Assembly (NCBI GenBank): GCA_013368315.1
Contig: JAACJM010000089.1
Coordinates: 124,001 to 188,000, forward strand
DNA: 64,000 nucleotides
Reading direction: 5' to 3'
DNA from: Tetrapyrgos nigripes
Lineage: Eukaryota; Basidiomycota; Agaricomycetes; Agaricales; Campanellaceae
Positions 47,621 to 57,224 of this stretch are shown one piece after another. Each line of letters starts with the position of its first letter. Position 1 is the first letter of the stretch. A program made the translations under genes and the position numbers. The notes beneath the pieces were generated by a model. It was not told the origin of the DNA. It made no database searches and worked only from the letters and a program-made list of their open reading frames with translations.

Positions 47621-49036
47621 AAGTCCCAGTGAAAAATGACACAGATGAGATCCAACTGGATGTCGAAATTTCCGAGTAGATACGAGTTGTACTGAGTTGT
47701 ACAGATAAAATCCGATACGGCAAGGACTTTTCAGAAATCCCCGGACTCGGTCAGATTGATGCTGAGCATATCTGAGTAGTTCCGCCATCAAATCCTCTCG
47801 TACAGAGAGTGGTTTCCTCTTCATATTCTATCTATCGTCCTCGAATTTCCTGTCATCGCGCCATCTCCTCTTTTTTTTCCTAAGTCCAAACTCTTGTCCG
47901 GCTCTAAACCAGCTCTTTCAAACTCCGCAACATTCAAGCTCCGCTTTGTGCAATGTGGATGACGTATCCTTTCGTCCTTTCCACCACATCTCCCCAGGCT
48001 CTCTCTCCCTCCCTCCTGCTCTCTCCCACTATCCATACTACCTCCCTCCTCTCTTCTCCACGGCATTGTCATTTCGACTTTTCCTCTATGGCGGGCTAAC
48101 GTGCAAGGCTCTATCTCCCTTTAGATACCACCAAACACTATAACAACCTACCAGAACGCGTCAAACACGTCAACAAGCCGACGACCATTCTTCTAGAAGA
48201 TAGTTACATGGAATATGTGGTAGGACTCTTTGCTAGGCGAAGCTGTATGCAGGCAGGGTGGATGGGATGCTCCAAGGTACTGAAGTAACAGCCTGGCCCG
48301 AATTATAGGCTACTACAGGTGCGTACATGCTTTCTTTCATTTGGGATTGAGTAACCCTGACCCGTCTTTTGTCTCTACCTCGATTTCTGTCTCACTTTTT
48401 AAGCTTCAATCTCAACAGACCTTCGAAGTTAAAGCAGTTCGTCTTGACTTTTACTGTAGTTCCTAACTTAATACTAATTTAGATTCTAGGCATGTCGAAA
48501 ACCGGCCAATAAGTGCAAGAACAATGGGTGGTATGTACTCTTCTTATTTATTTTCGTTGCCATTCTTATTCTTTGCTTTTCAGAGTTTCGCTGTCTCTAT
48601 CCCTCTTCCACTTCATATTTTGCACCACTGCAGACTTAGTAAACTTGGTTCACCTTTGGTTTTCTTGTTAGGATCTGGACTTTGTATTATGCAGTTGTAG
48701 TTGGATATAGTCAGATATCGTGTAACGTAGTAGAAGCTGATAATTATATGTATTTCTGATCCTGTCTGAGATGAAATGCCCGCTGAAATCTGATTAGGTC
48801 CGACGCTATCTGACACTACAGGCATTTATCTGAGTGCTGTAACCAGCACAAACCAGTCGGGTCAAGCAAGATCCAGTCGGAATCTGTCACGCTGCATGTA
48901 AAATTCTACGAGTCCCTACGACTACTACTGACTGGAGCCGACAAGGCCCACCATTTCAGCTGGGGCCGGACACAGTCAATTTTGGTCAGTTTTCAGTCGG
49001 CTCTGCTCTGTGTTGTTTTTCATGTAAGTAGTCATC
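47621..49036. other. Spacer between inverted arms; no gene recognised
   Basis: Contains a pyrimidine-rich stretch at 47,985-48,060 and recurrent CAGTCGG/TCAGTCGG words at 48,850-49,005. No supported coding region. Confidence 0.4.
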
Positions 49037-49038
49037 TA

Positions 49039-49301
49039 GGCCCAGGGATTGACTTTGTGAACATTGGGTGTGGGAGAGTTTTCAAGAGTGTGCGGGGAAA
49101 GTAGGTCACTGTGTGCGGGAAAAGTCTGTGAGTGTGGGGAAAAATATCGAGAGTGCGGGTAAATAATAAATGTGCTATGCTGTTCAAATTGCACATTTAT
49201 TATTTACCCGCACTCTTGATATTTTTCCCCGCACTCAGACTTTCCCCGCACATCTCGAAAACTCTCCCACACCCAATGTTCACAAAGTCAATTCCTGGGC
49301 C
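49039..49301. mobile_element. Foldback MITE with GTGCGGG arrays, TA-flanked
   Basis: A near-perfect hairpin: about 125-bp arms from GGCCCAGGGATTGACTTTG to a short loop around TATGCTGTTCAAATT (49,175-49,190), then the mirror. Each arm holds three to four GTGCGGG-type words spaced 20-25 bp. TA is present at both outer edges (49,037 and 49,302). The loop motif equals the outer tip of the inverted arms at 46,670 and 58,644. Confidence 0.7.
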
Positions 49302-49455
49302 TAGCCAAAACTGACTATGCGTAAATAGGACAAAATGTGCACATGAATATGAGCTCTTGCAGATATCCATTCAGTCAAATCAGAATTTTGCAGAAAAAAA
49401 CAATTTCTGCACAAAAGAATGGTGAAAAAGCAAATGGTATATGAAGAACTTGTGG

Positions 49456-49473
49456 GCCACCGCTTCGCGTGGC
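49456..49473 (-). other. 3' terminal hairpin of the Helitron-class element
   Basis: Plus-strand GCCACCGCTTCGCGTGGC folds with a TTC loop and one bulged C. In rolling-circle transposons such a hairpin marks the replication stop. The GCCAYGCGAAGCRRTGGC version recurs at every related 3' end in the window. Confidence 0.75.
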
Positions 49474-49511
49474 AATAACGAGGCCCTGAAATCAACAAAC
49501 ATTATTATTAC

Positions 49512-52412
49512 TTATACAAATAAGCCATATAGCAAAACTGCTGCTTTTTTATTGTCATAATATGTAACAGATTCAGTTCCATTTACCGATATGCTAGCTT
49601 TATGGGGTACTCCATTTTTGATACCATCATATATATATTCTGCTTGATTACTGAATATACGGAGAATAAAGTGCTCTTCTCCAAAATAAATTATAGCTTT
49701 CAAATCATATGGTTTTTGGTTGCCATTGACAGTGAGGTTAATCATCCTGTCAATCTCCATTGAAGCATTTATTGGGACATACAGTAAAAAGAATTTAGGA
49801 AATCTAGTAAACTCAATGACAGTTTGAAGCTCTGTATGACAGATTTGGCATTGCCAACCAAATGGTTGAACAAAATTGTCTACCCATTGTTGTGTAGATT
49901 GATACATTCTGGTAGACATATAAAGTAGCATATTTGTTCTATTTTTCCATGGTTTATGAACATGATTATTAGTGCAGATAACTTGACTTCTGGAAAATGA
50001 AAGATCTGACTGCGTTAATGCTAGAAGCACTTCACCGGCATCAGCATACTGTCCATAAGAAAATGCTTCTGAATCAATGTTATGAAGACCACGCCTCACA
50101 TTTTCTCTTGCAGCTGTAAGATCTGTAATGCCAGAGCGAAAAGCATCCAGTAGATCCATGGACAGTATTTGTGTAAAATGAGACATTTCAATCTCAAAAT
50201 GATTGACATAAAGGTAATGCAGAAGGATGATGGCAGAGTCATAAGCACAGCTATTGAGAAACCATCTTAGGGATGGATAGCTTAAATATGAAGCTGAATT
50301 TCTCTGAATCTGAGCTGGAACATCTTCTTTGATTTTCTTTTTAGGAGTAGTACTTGGTCTTTCAGGTTCTTCAGCCTGAGCTTTTCTCTTGAGAGTCCTT
50401 CCTTTTGTCTCATTTTGTGTAGCACCTTTTGCAGTTTTAAAATTTCCTTTGAGCTGCCTTTTGTTTTTCTGGTCAGTTTCATTATCAGCAGAGATAATTT
50501 GCCATGTTTCTCCTGAATCAAATGTGTCTGGTAGAGGGTCACTATCATTCCATTCAATAGACTTGTGCACTGAGGCAGGGACAAAGTTTATGCCTTGCAC
50601 AGTGCGGAATGACTTGATCAAACTTGACCGACGGTCACCGAAGACAGAAGGTGACAATATCCCCAAGTATTTTAGTCTTGTTATCTCATCTAAAAGTTCT
50701 AATTCTCTGAGCTCCTGTCTATATCCACCTTTATTCTTTATGCCACCTGTCAATAAGTTTGTATTAAATCCTTGTAAAATAAGAGTTTGATCAGTGCAGG
50801 AGCTACGAGACAATGCTGTGTATATAGCTCTAAAGTCCCTGCTGTTATGTATGTCAACAACATTCCAATCCCTAGTCTTTCCTTGAGAGGCAAAGTCTGT
50901 CATTGCAAAATTGGGTAGTATTTCAACCTGTGTCCGAGATATAGCAATTTCAGAGTCATCTGATAGCTTGCATTCAATTCGGACTGTGTTGCGAGTTATA
51001 GGGACAACATTCTCTGGTAAGCCATCAAATTTGATTGGAGCTGGAGGATTGGGTGGCTTATGAAGCTTGATAAAGAGTACATCTAAGACTAACTTGCCAT
51101 GTTTACCCGTCTTGGCTTTCCAACCATGAACATAGCCCTCTTGACCTTTTGTGATACAAAGTTCTGTGGCACTATTGTATCTAATCAAAACGGGCATTCC
51201 TAGGCATAGATCTAATCTACCTGGAACTTGTCGATCATTATAAGAATGTGGTTGGCTCCAAAGTTCTTTCTGAATCTTACCGTTCACTCGAAATCGCTTA
51301 GATCTTCGTCTTTTTCTGTATTGTCTTTGATCTTCAGGAATCTCCTCAAGGATTACATGTTCATCTTCAGAATAAAAAGATGTGAGTTTCTGGCAAGTTT
51401 CTGCAGCAAATCGCTCAGTTCCAAGCCGATTAGCAACATCCTTGTGCTTATTATAAGTGAGAATGATAGGAGTATTCCGAAAATTCTCATTCTTCAATGA
51501 TTTTTCTGGCTGACATGGGTTTGAAATCATTGTCCGCAAAAATGCAATATCCTCAGGCGTACATGACTTGTATCGCATATTTTCTAACGCATTTTTATAC
51601 TTGTCATCTCTTTCTGATTGTTCAGTTTGTCTCATATTTTTTCTGAGCATCACAACTGTATTTACTTGATGCCAAAGATGCTGTCCTATGGAGTTTTCTT
51701 GATCCGATTTTGATTTGGGTGATTGGCCAATAGAGTGACTATATAATGCTACACTTTCTCCGCCTATCGCTGGCGGGAGCTGACTAAAATCACCCGCAAA
51801 AATCATACTCATACCACCAAAAGGAAGGTGAGGCATGCTTAAAGCAAGTGCGAGCTTTGCACTGATCTTATACATATCTTTACAAGATAACATAGATACT
51901 TCGTCCAGAAAAACATAATTGACACCTTCTAAACGCGAACAGATTTGTGGTATGGATGTAGAATGGTTTTCTCCCTCAGACTTTGAGTTGATACCAAACA
52001 TGTAGTGATATGTTGATCCTGCCAACAGCGCAGCTGCGCTTCCAGTTGGGGCAACAACAAGCATGCGGTGTGACTCATTGCGTTCTGCAAAAAACTTTCT
52101 TAAAGCACGGAGAACAGTTGATTTGCCAGTGCCACCCATCCCCCCAATGTACATTTTCAGTTGCTCAGGACATGGACTGGCTGCATGATTTGCAATAATT
52201 CTAAAAGCTCTGTTCTGCTCAGGATTATCATGGAATTTATATTCATTAGCTATAGTATCAATGAGATTCTGAGTTTGACCTTGTCTTGTCTTGGTCTCAA
52301 AAGCTGTTTTGTCTAATATCTCAACTTGATTAGGAAACCTATTCTTGAATTTATTAGCAGTGTCCTGGTTTGCACTAGATTTATGTCTCTTGTCAAGTAT
52401 ATCCTGCCTCAT
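49512..52412 (-). CDS. Pif1-type helicase with C-terminal USP-like peptidase domain (RepHel, second half)
   Basis: 966 codons without interruption. Pif1/RecD-type helicase motifs: Walker A GGMGGTGKST (residues 90-99), Walker B VFLDEVSM (167-174), GDFSQLPP (207-214), ASQGKT (488-493) and YTALSRS (531-537). A basic Lys/Arg linker (645-690) probably targets the nucleus. The C-terminus (about 710-966) has NSCAYDS with Cys722, a CQIC pair (855, 858), EEHFILRIF with His914 and YIYDG with Asp929. This order matches a USP/papain-fold cysteine peptidase. The helicase should unwind DNA during rolling-circle transposition; the peptidase role is unknown. The true start lies upstream: the same frame runs back through HSWKLQINK to a TGA at 52,446-52,448. 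Confidence 0.9.
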   Translation of the reverse strand: MRQDILDKRHKSSANQDTANKFKNRFPNQVEILDKTAFETKTRQGQTQNLIDTIANEYKFHDNPEQNRAFRIIANHAASPCPEQLKMYIGGMGGTGKSTVLRALRKFFAERNESHRMLVVAPTGSAAALLAGSTYHYMFGINSKSEGENHSTSIPQICSRLEGVNYVFLDEVSMLSCKDMYKISAKLALALSMPHLPFGGMSMIFAGDFSQLPPAIGGESVALYSHSIGQSPKSKSDQENSIGQHLWHQVNTVVMLRKNMRQTEQSERDDKYKNALENMRYKSCTPEDIAFLRTMISNPCQPEKSLKNENFRNTPIILTYNKHKDVANRLGTERFAAETCQKLTSFYSEDEHVILEEIPEDQRQYRKRRRSKRFRVNGKIQKELWSQPHSYNDRQVPGRLDLCLGMPVLIRYNSATELCITKGQEGYVHGWKAKTGKHGKLVLDVLFIKLHKPPNPPAPIKFDGLPENVVPITRNTVRIECKLSDDSEIAISRTQVEILPNFAMTDFASQGKTRDWNVVDIHNSRDFRAIYTALSRSSCTDQTLILQGFNTNLLTGGIKNKGGYRQELRELELLDEITRLKYLGILSPSVFGDRRSSLIKSFRTVQGINFVPASVHKSIEWNDSDPLPDTFDSGETWQIISADNETDQKNKRQLKGNFKTAKGATQNETKGRTLKRKAQAEEPERPSTTPKKKIKEDVPAQIQRNSASYLSYPSLRWFLNSCAYDSAIILLHYLYVNHFEIEMSHFTQILSMDLLDAFRSGITDLTAARENVRRGLHNIDSEAFSYGQYADAGEVLLALTQSDLSFSRSQVICTNNHVHKPWKNRTNMLLYMSTRMYQSTQQWVDNFVQPFGWQCQICHTELQTVIEFTRFPKFFLLYVPINASMEIDRMINLTVNGNQKPYDLKAIIYFGEEHFILRIFSNQAEYIYDGIKNGVPHKASISVNGTESVTYYDNKKAAVLLYGLFV

Positions 52413-52445
52413 TTTGTTAATTTGAAGCTTCCAGCTATGTGCACT

Positions 52446-52520
52446 TCAGGTGACCTCTGGTTGACATTCCTGTGGGATCAACGACTTGCGGTCATGTAAA
52501 TTATCTGTCCAGCCCATTCA
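52446..52520 (-). other. In-frame link between the two RepHel halves, bounded by two TGA codons
   Basis: The Rep half ends at TGA 52,518-52,520. The frame then runs 23 sense codons (MGWTDNLHDRKSLIPQ and on) to a second TGA at 52,446-52,448, then into HSWKLQINKMRQDIL of the helicase half. Both stops are one C-to-T change from CGA (Arg). The link looks like genuine protein, so the original gene was one RepHel. Confidence 0.75.
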
Positions 52521-55500
52521 TACCAAAATCCCTGTCATTTCATTCATGTCTTCTTGTCGGCGTCTCTCAAATGGCCCACATTCATCTGAAATCTCAAGTA
52601 ACTCAGAATCAATTCCATCATCATATTCTGGTTCATATTCAATGATATCTGCATCTACAGCATTATTACTCATTGTTTTTCTTTGAGCATTATAGTCATC
52701 TCTTGAATCTAAACATTCATAACGAACTTGGAAATTTTTGAGTACTTGCTTCTGCTGCGCTGTGAACTGGAAATTAGTGAATGCATCACCCCAGCTTTGA
52801 TCCTCATGCTTCAAGATTTTTCCATTCCTCCATGGTTTGAATAAAGTTAGCATGACAGTACAATAATATTCGCGATTACCCTTATCAGCTCTGGGTAGTG
52901 TTCCTCCAATAAAGTTTGGAACAAGTCTTTTTGCATTAGATCCAACTTTCATTGCATGTGTATCAGCAAGTGGATGTCCATGAAGAAAAGGAAACATATT
53001 TTGTGATAAGGTTTCTTTATTCATTGGTTTGGGGCCTTGTAAATACTCAGCTTCACATGCATCATCATCTTCTTCATCCGATTCTAGACTTATATCAGAG
53101 TCTGTATCTGATACAGTGCTTTCAGCATCAGAATCATTTTCATTGACCACCTCCATATCCATCAACTCATCTGGACTTTGATGTGATACTTTGTTTTTTG
53201 ATACTTTTACCCTTTCACATAGCTGCACCCAATCATAAAGACACATATGCTCAAGCTCTAATGGACGATATATATAATCACAAACTTGTGAAAGGGCTAC
53301 CACTCCATTTCTCTTCCTGAGTAAAATTACCTTATCTTTACCTGGTGGTTTGTCCTCGTCATCACTGCTCCAATATTTTTTAACTTCATTCACATAACTC
53401 TTCCAATAAAAAGCTTTGAACTTATGGCTGGTATAGTGGTCTGGATTGTCTAATAAGTACATGCAGATCATAGGAGCTCCTAGCTCCATTTTTACAGATA
53501 AAAGATTTACCATCTGTGTGACCAATTTTCTCACCTTCTCTTGCCTGCTCAAAGGTCCATTTAACATTTCAGAATTTCGAACCAGAACAGATTTTATAAC
53601 ATCAAAAATGATGTGTGTATTCAAACTCCATTTTGTGATGTGATTAGTCACATAATATACAACTGCCTTAATTGCAGTCCCAGATAGCAGTGAAGTGACA
53701 TCTGAATTACACCGCAATAGATATGTCATTGTCAGATTATAAGTGTTAATCCAAGGTTCATGCTTCTGTATTTTCAAATATCCTGTTTCTTCATCAACCT
53801 GTGTAGTGTCTATGACTTCGCGTGGAAATCTTGCACTACAAGTTCCGTACTTATTATCCAGGCAGCCAAAATAGTCTCTATTTTTCTTACGTTTGCCATC
53901 TTTACCCATAGTTGACTTACATTTGTGTATATGAGTGCAAGTGACTATATCATCTACCTCAGCTTTATACTTATCCCACCATTGTTCAGTAGATACACAT
54001 ACATCACACTGCTCTTTATTATTACATTTATGCGCTGTGCAATTTGGAGGGGCTGATGGAAGAGAGTAAACAGGGTTAACATAATCTTCTGATTCAGTTC
54101 TCAACTTGACTGTTTCCTGTACACTCTCCTGATCTCCTGTCATGAAATTACCAGTATGTACACTTTCAAGATATTCAACAATTTTCTTTTGAAAGTCACT
54201 GTTAGGGTCTAAGATTGCATCTCTGATTTCTTGTGGAGACCTTGAAAAAGCAATCCAGAGAAGCATATGTAAATGAAGTGTCAGCCTGCCTTGCTGTTCA
54301 ACAGTCCCATAATAGGCACTTGTTTTGCCAAATAGCCCATCATGACCACTGTCTACTCCAAGAATATGCTTTATAAACATTCTTACCATGAAATCAAAAA
54401 ATTTAGCACCGGAGACAGGATTTCTTATTACTTGTCTGGTTCTATCATCATCTGGTAATTTGAGATTTGGCTGGAATTTTTCATGAGTACCAGCATAATA
54501 TAAACACAGTGGATGGGTTGTGTCTGAAGGAGCAAAGGTAATATACCATGATGGTGCACCTAAGTAAGCAATTAGAGACCACAGCTCATTTCTGAGATAT
54601 TTTTTACTAGCCATAGAACCTTTCACACCACCACCTACGTGATCTAGATCTTGAATTATAGAGAAGCAAGCTTTTTCTTCTTCAGTTTCAGGACGTACTA
54701 TCTCTCCTCTTTCAAGCCTTTGAATGATATTTGTGAGTACAGTATGGTTGATATTAAGTATCCGGTCAGCAATGGCTGGAAATGATTGAAGCTCAGTCAT
54801 TGCAAAGCCATTAGAAGTTGCTGCTTTAATTTGCTCATGGCTGAATGCAACAAATGGAAAGGTGATGTCAGTCTGAAATCGTTTATCATGATAATTGAGT
54901 AAAAACTTTTTGTGAGCCTTTTCTCCGAACTTCAGGATATTGTTCATTCCAAAACCTCCTAATCCATAAGGGAAAAGCCATGGAAAAATTAATGGATAAA
55001 GTTTAGGATTCTTGAATATTGTTGAGCTCTCCTTGCTGCGGCCTACAGCCAAGAATTTGCCTTGTGCATTCAAATGAGCTAAGGCTTTTGCCTTTTGTGA
55101 TTCTACTGTCTCATTTTGAAGGTTTTCACCTGTCAGTCCATGTACAACAAAAGGAACTTCACCCTGTTCAGTCCCAATCTCAGGCTCATTGTCATGTACA
55201 CTTGTTCCTTCTGGGATTCGGTTTCCTTCATTGTCTGTAGGCTTCCATTCTACTGATACTGGAGGTATATTTTCAGCGTACATATTAAGATTTTCCATAG
55301 AGATATTTAGATCATGATATGCGGGATGGTTTAACTTTAACCATGTTAATGCATTGTAAACATATCTGCGACGTACCAGCATTGGAGTCCTCTGGTAATC
55401 CTTTTCAGTTGGTTTACAAGGCCCTGTAAACATGATTGCAAGAACTTCATCTAATTCATCAGGCGGGGGTGGTAGGATATCATACACTTTGGTCACTGGT

Positions 55501-57224
55501 GAATCAAAAGCTATGACGTGAGATATCATTTTGCGTGTTCCAGAAGACACTCTTACAAAACAGCAATTAGTCCTAATTTTTTGAATCAGAAGCCGCTCCA
55601 CAAAATTCAAATCTTTCAACTCAGAAGGAACATCACCAAGCCAGAGTCCTCGAGCCAGTGAGATACGTGGTACTTTGCCATTCAATAAAGCACGTCGACA
55701 CTCAGAGCATACTTTATCACAATTCTTATCAATTACTGGGCTACTGATCTCAGTAATTTTTTCACTTGAAGATTTTCTTTCAGATCGGGTCACTCCAGAT
55801 GTGCACAGTACTTGTAGAAAACCAGACACTGATTTCAATGGATTCAAATCTGATCGAGGTTTCAGTTGACCACAGACAGCACAACCAGCCTCTTCTATAT
55901 TATTAGAATGGAAATCTTCAGTCCAACTTTCAATGATTTTTTTAATGAATTCTGGCTGGTTTGGCTTGGGAGGAAAAAAGTCTGTTTTGACTTGTACAGT
56001 GCTCAAGGGCTCAAAGACAGATATATATTGCTTACAATCATTAGCACATTTATGAAGACTGCATAGAGCAGCAATTTCATTGAGTTTGAGGTTCCAACCA
56101 ATTTTGATTTTGTGTTGCCTGGCAAGTTTCTGCAAATTTTTGTGGTTCAACATGGGAACAAGCTTAGAAAGAGGTATGTCAGTATATAAAAGGTTAGGCA
56201 CCACGTTTTGAACATTATGCTCTTCACAATCTTGAACTTCCTTGAACCGGAACATCACTGATTCTGGATTTACAATTGAAGTTTCTGCCACTAGATAGTC
56301 CTTCAGCTGGTAATAATTGAAAGTCGTTTTTGCTACGCATGCGCCACCCTTCAAAGCAAATCCAGAGCATTTTGGGTGTGTCAGCAGATGTGATGTTACT
56401 TGATGACTCAGGAGAAACAGCAGGATAAGACGTTGAGAACGATCATGTATTGTTACAAAGAACCAATAGATTTTATCAGTCATATTCATCGTAAGAGCAT
56501 GAGTGGTCCATTTTGCGACTCCATCAAGATTGTTGTTGAACATAATCATTTTAGGGGGAGGATGCAGCATAGACAAGGAAGAGCTGCAGAGAGCATGCAG
56601 GAAATTGCGGTGGTGATAAAAGGCTACGGACATTAGTGCCCGATAGTCATGACAATACATGAAACTACGAAAAAGCGAAAGTCGGATGTGTAGTACCTCC
56701 GAATATACATCGAGAAGACACATTGCTAGAGAAACATTGCAGGAGCACGTTACGCTGTACAAGGTATACTGCTCAGTGATAGCATGCCAAACATATTTGC
56801 TTGCTTCGTTTGGTATTCTGGTTGTAGCTGACATTGCAAAAGAAAGTAGCGAGAACAAGTGGATTGGTCTTGTAGGCTGCACCATGTGGATCAGAGTAAT
56901 AGACTGCTTGATGCATTGTGATGAAGTGATTTTTTCAAACATATAGATCATATTTCGACAAATCACATATAGTTCCCACTCGAGATCACGAAGAGAACTT
57001 TGTACAAAATAAATTAATTTCCATAGGATAGTAAATTTCCATGAGCAAATCAATTTCCAGGGGCATAGTCCGTGTTCGGGCGAGCAGGAAGACAATGTAG
57101 GAACCGGATTGCAAGGGGAGAAACGTTCACAGGAGTCACTGAGGGTATCCAGGATTGTAACCGAAGACGATGAGAACGGTATACCGTTACTAGGGATGAG
57201 ATTGTAATGAGCTGGCGAAAGCAA
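52518..57224 (-). CDS. Helitron-class Rep (HUH) protein, first half of RepHel
   Basis: A 1,568-codon frame. From about residue 470, a Cys-rich DUF6570-like region (CAVCGQL, VCSECRRALLNGKVP, LARGLWLGDVP). Then the Helitron-like N domain (FPWLFPYGLGG, ELWSLIAYLGAPSWYITF), the HUH motif HLHMLLW with His984 and His986, a Cys/His cluster (HKCNNKEQCDVC) and the tyrosine segment YYVTNHITK (Tyr1190, Tyr1191, His1195). The C-terminus has ADKGNREYYC and FKPWRNGK. The Rep nicks and joins single strands in rolling-circle transposition. The first 270 or so residues are low in similarity and in different composition, so the real start is probably near 56,400 or uses upstream introns. A His replaces the usual second catalytic Tyr. 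No stops interrupt the frame until 52,518. Confidence 0.9.
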   Translation of the reverse strand: MLSPAHYNLIPSNGIPFSSSSVTILDTLSDSCERFSPCNPVPTLSSCSPEHGLCPWKLICSWKFTILWKLIYFVQSSLRDLEWELYVICRNMIYMFEKITSSQCIKQSITLIHMVQPTRPIHLFSLLSFAMSATTRIPNEASKYVWHAITEQYTLYSVTCSCNVSLAMCLLDVYSEVLHIRLSLFRSFMYCHDYRALMSVAFYHHRNFLHALCSSSLSMLHPPPKMIMFNNNLDGVAKWTTHALTMNMTDKIYWFFVTIHDRSQRLILLFLLSHQVTSHLLTHPKCSGFALKGGACVAKTTFNYYQLKDYLVAETSIVNPESVMFRFKEVQDCEEHNVQNVVPNLLYTDIPLSKLVPMLNHKNLQKLARQHKIKIGWNLKLNEIAALCSLHKCANDCKQYISVFEPLSTVQVKTDFFPPKPNQPEFIKKIIESWTEDFHSNNIEEAGCAVCGQLKPRSDLNPLKSVSGFLQVLCTSGVTRSERKSSSEKITEISSPVIDKNCDKVCSECRRALLNGKVPRISLARGLWLGDVPSELKDLNFVERLLIQKIRTNCCFVRVSSGTRKMISHVIAFDSPVTKVYDILPPPPDELDEVLAIMFTGPCKPTEKDYQRTPMLVRRRYVYNALTWLKLNHPAYHDLNISMENLNMYAENIPPVSVEWKPTDNEGNRIPEGTSVHDNEPEIGTEQGEVPFVVHGLTGENLQNETVESQKAKALAHLNAQGKFLAVGRSKESSTIFKNPKLYPLIFPWLFPYGLGGFGMNNILKFGEKAHKKFLLNYHDKRFQTDITFPFVAFSHEQIKAATSNGFAMTELQSFPAIADRILNINHTVLTNIIQRLERGEIVRPETEEEKACFSIIQDLDHVGGGVKGSMASKKYLRNELWSLIAYLGAPSWYITFAPSDTTHPLCLYYAGTHEKFQPNLKLPDDDRTRQVIRNPVSGAKFFDFMVRMFIKHILGVDSGHDGLFGKTSAYYGTVEQQGRLTLHLHMLLWIAFSRSPQEIRDAILDPNSDFQKKIVEYLESVHTGNFMTGDQESVQETVKLRTESEDYVNPVYSLPSAPPNCTAHKCNNKEQCDVCVSTEQWWDKYKAEVDDIVTCTHIHKCKSTMGKDGKRKKNRDYFGCLDNKYGTCSARFPREVIDTTQVDEETGYLKIQKHEPWINTYNLTMTYLLRCNSDVTSLLSGTAIKAVVYYVTNHITKWSLNTHIIFDVIKSVLVRNSEMLNGPLSRQEKVRKLVTQMVNLLSVKMELGAPMICMYLLDNPDHYTSHKFKAFYWKSYVNEVKKYWSSDDEDKPPGKDKVILLRKRNGVVALSQVCDYIYRPLELEHMCLYDWVQLCERVKVSKNKVSHQSPDELMDMEVVNENDSDAESTVSDTDSDISLESDEEDDDACEAEYLQGPKPMNKETLSQNMFPFLHGHPLADTHAMKVGSNAKRLVPNFIGGTLPRADKGNREYYCTVMLTLFKPWRNGKILKHEDQSWGDAFTNFQFTAQQKQVLKNFQVRYECLDSRDDYNAQRKTMSNNAVDADIIEYEPEYDDGIDSELLEISDECGPFERRRQEDMNEMTGILV

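Noticed and set aside
52457..52523. A GT-AG intron joining the two RepHel frames
   Set aside because: Splicing there would change frame, whereas the two halves are already in one frame and the intervening codons read as protein.
56400..57224. First 270 residues of the Rep frame as true protein
   Set aside because: Composition and lack of similarity suggest chance extension; kept in the stated range but not trusted as the start.
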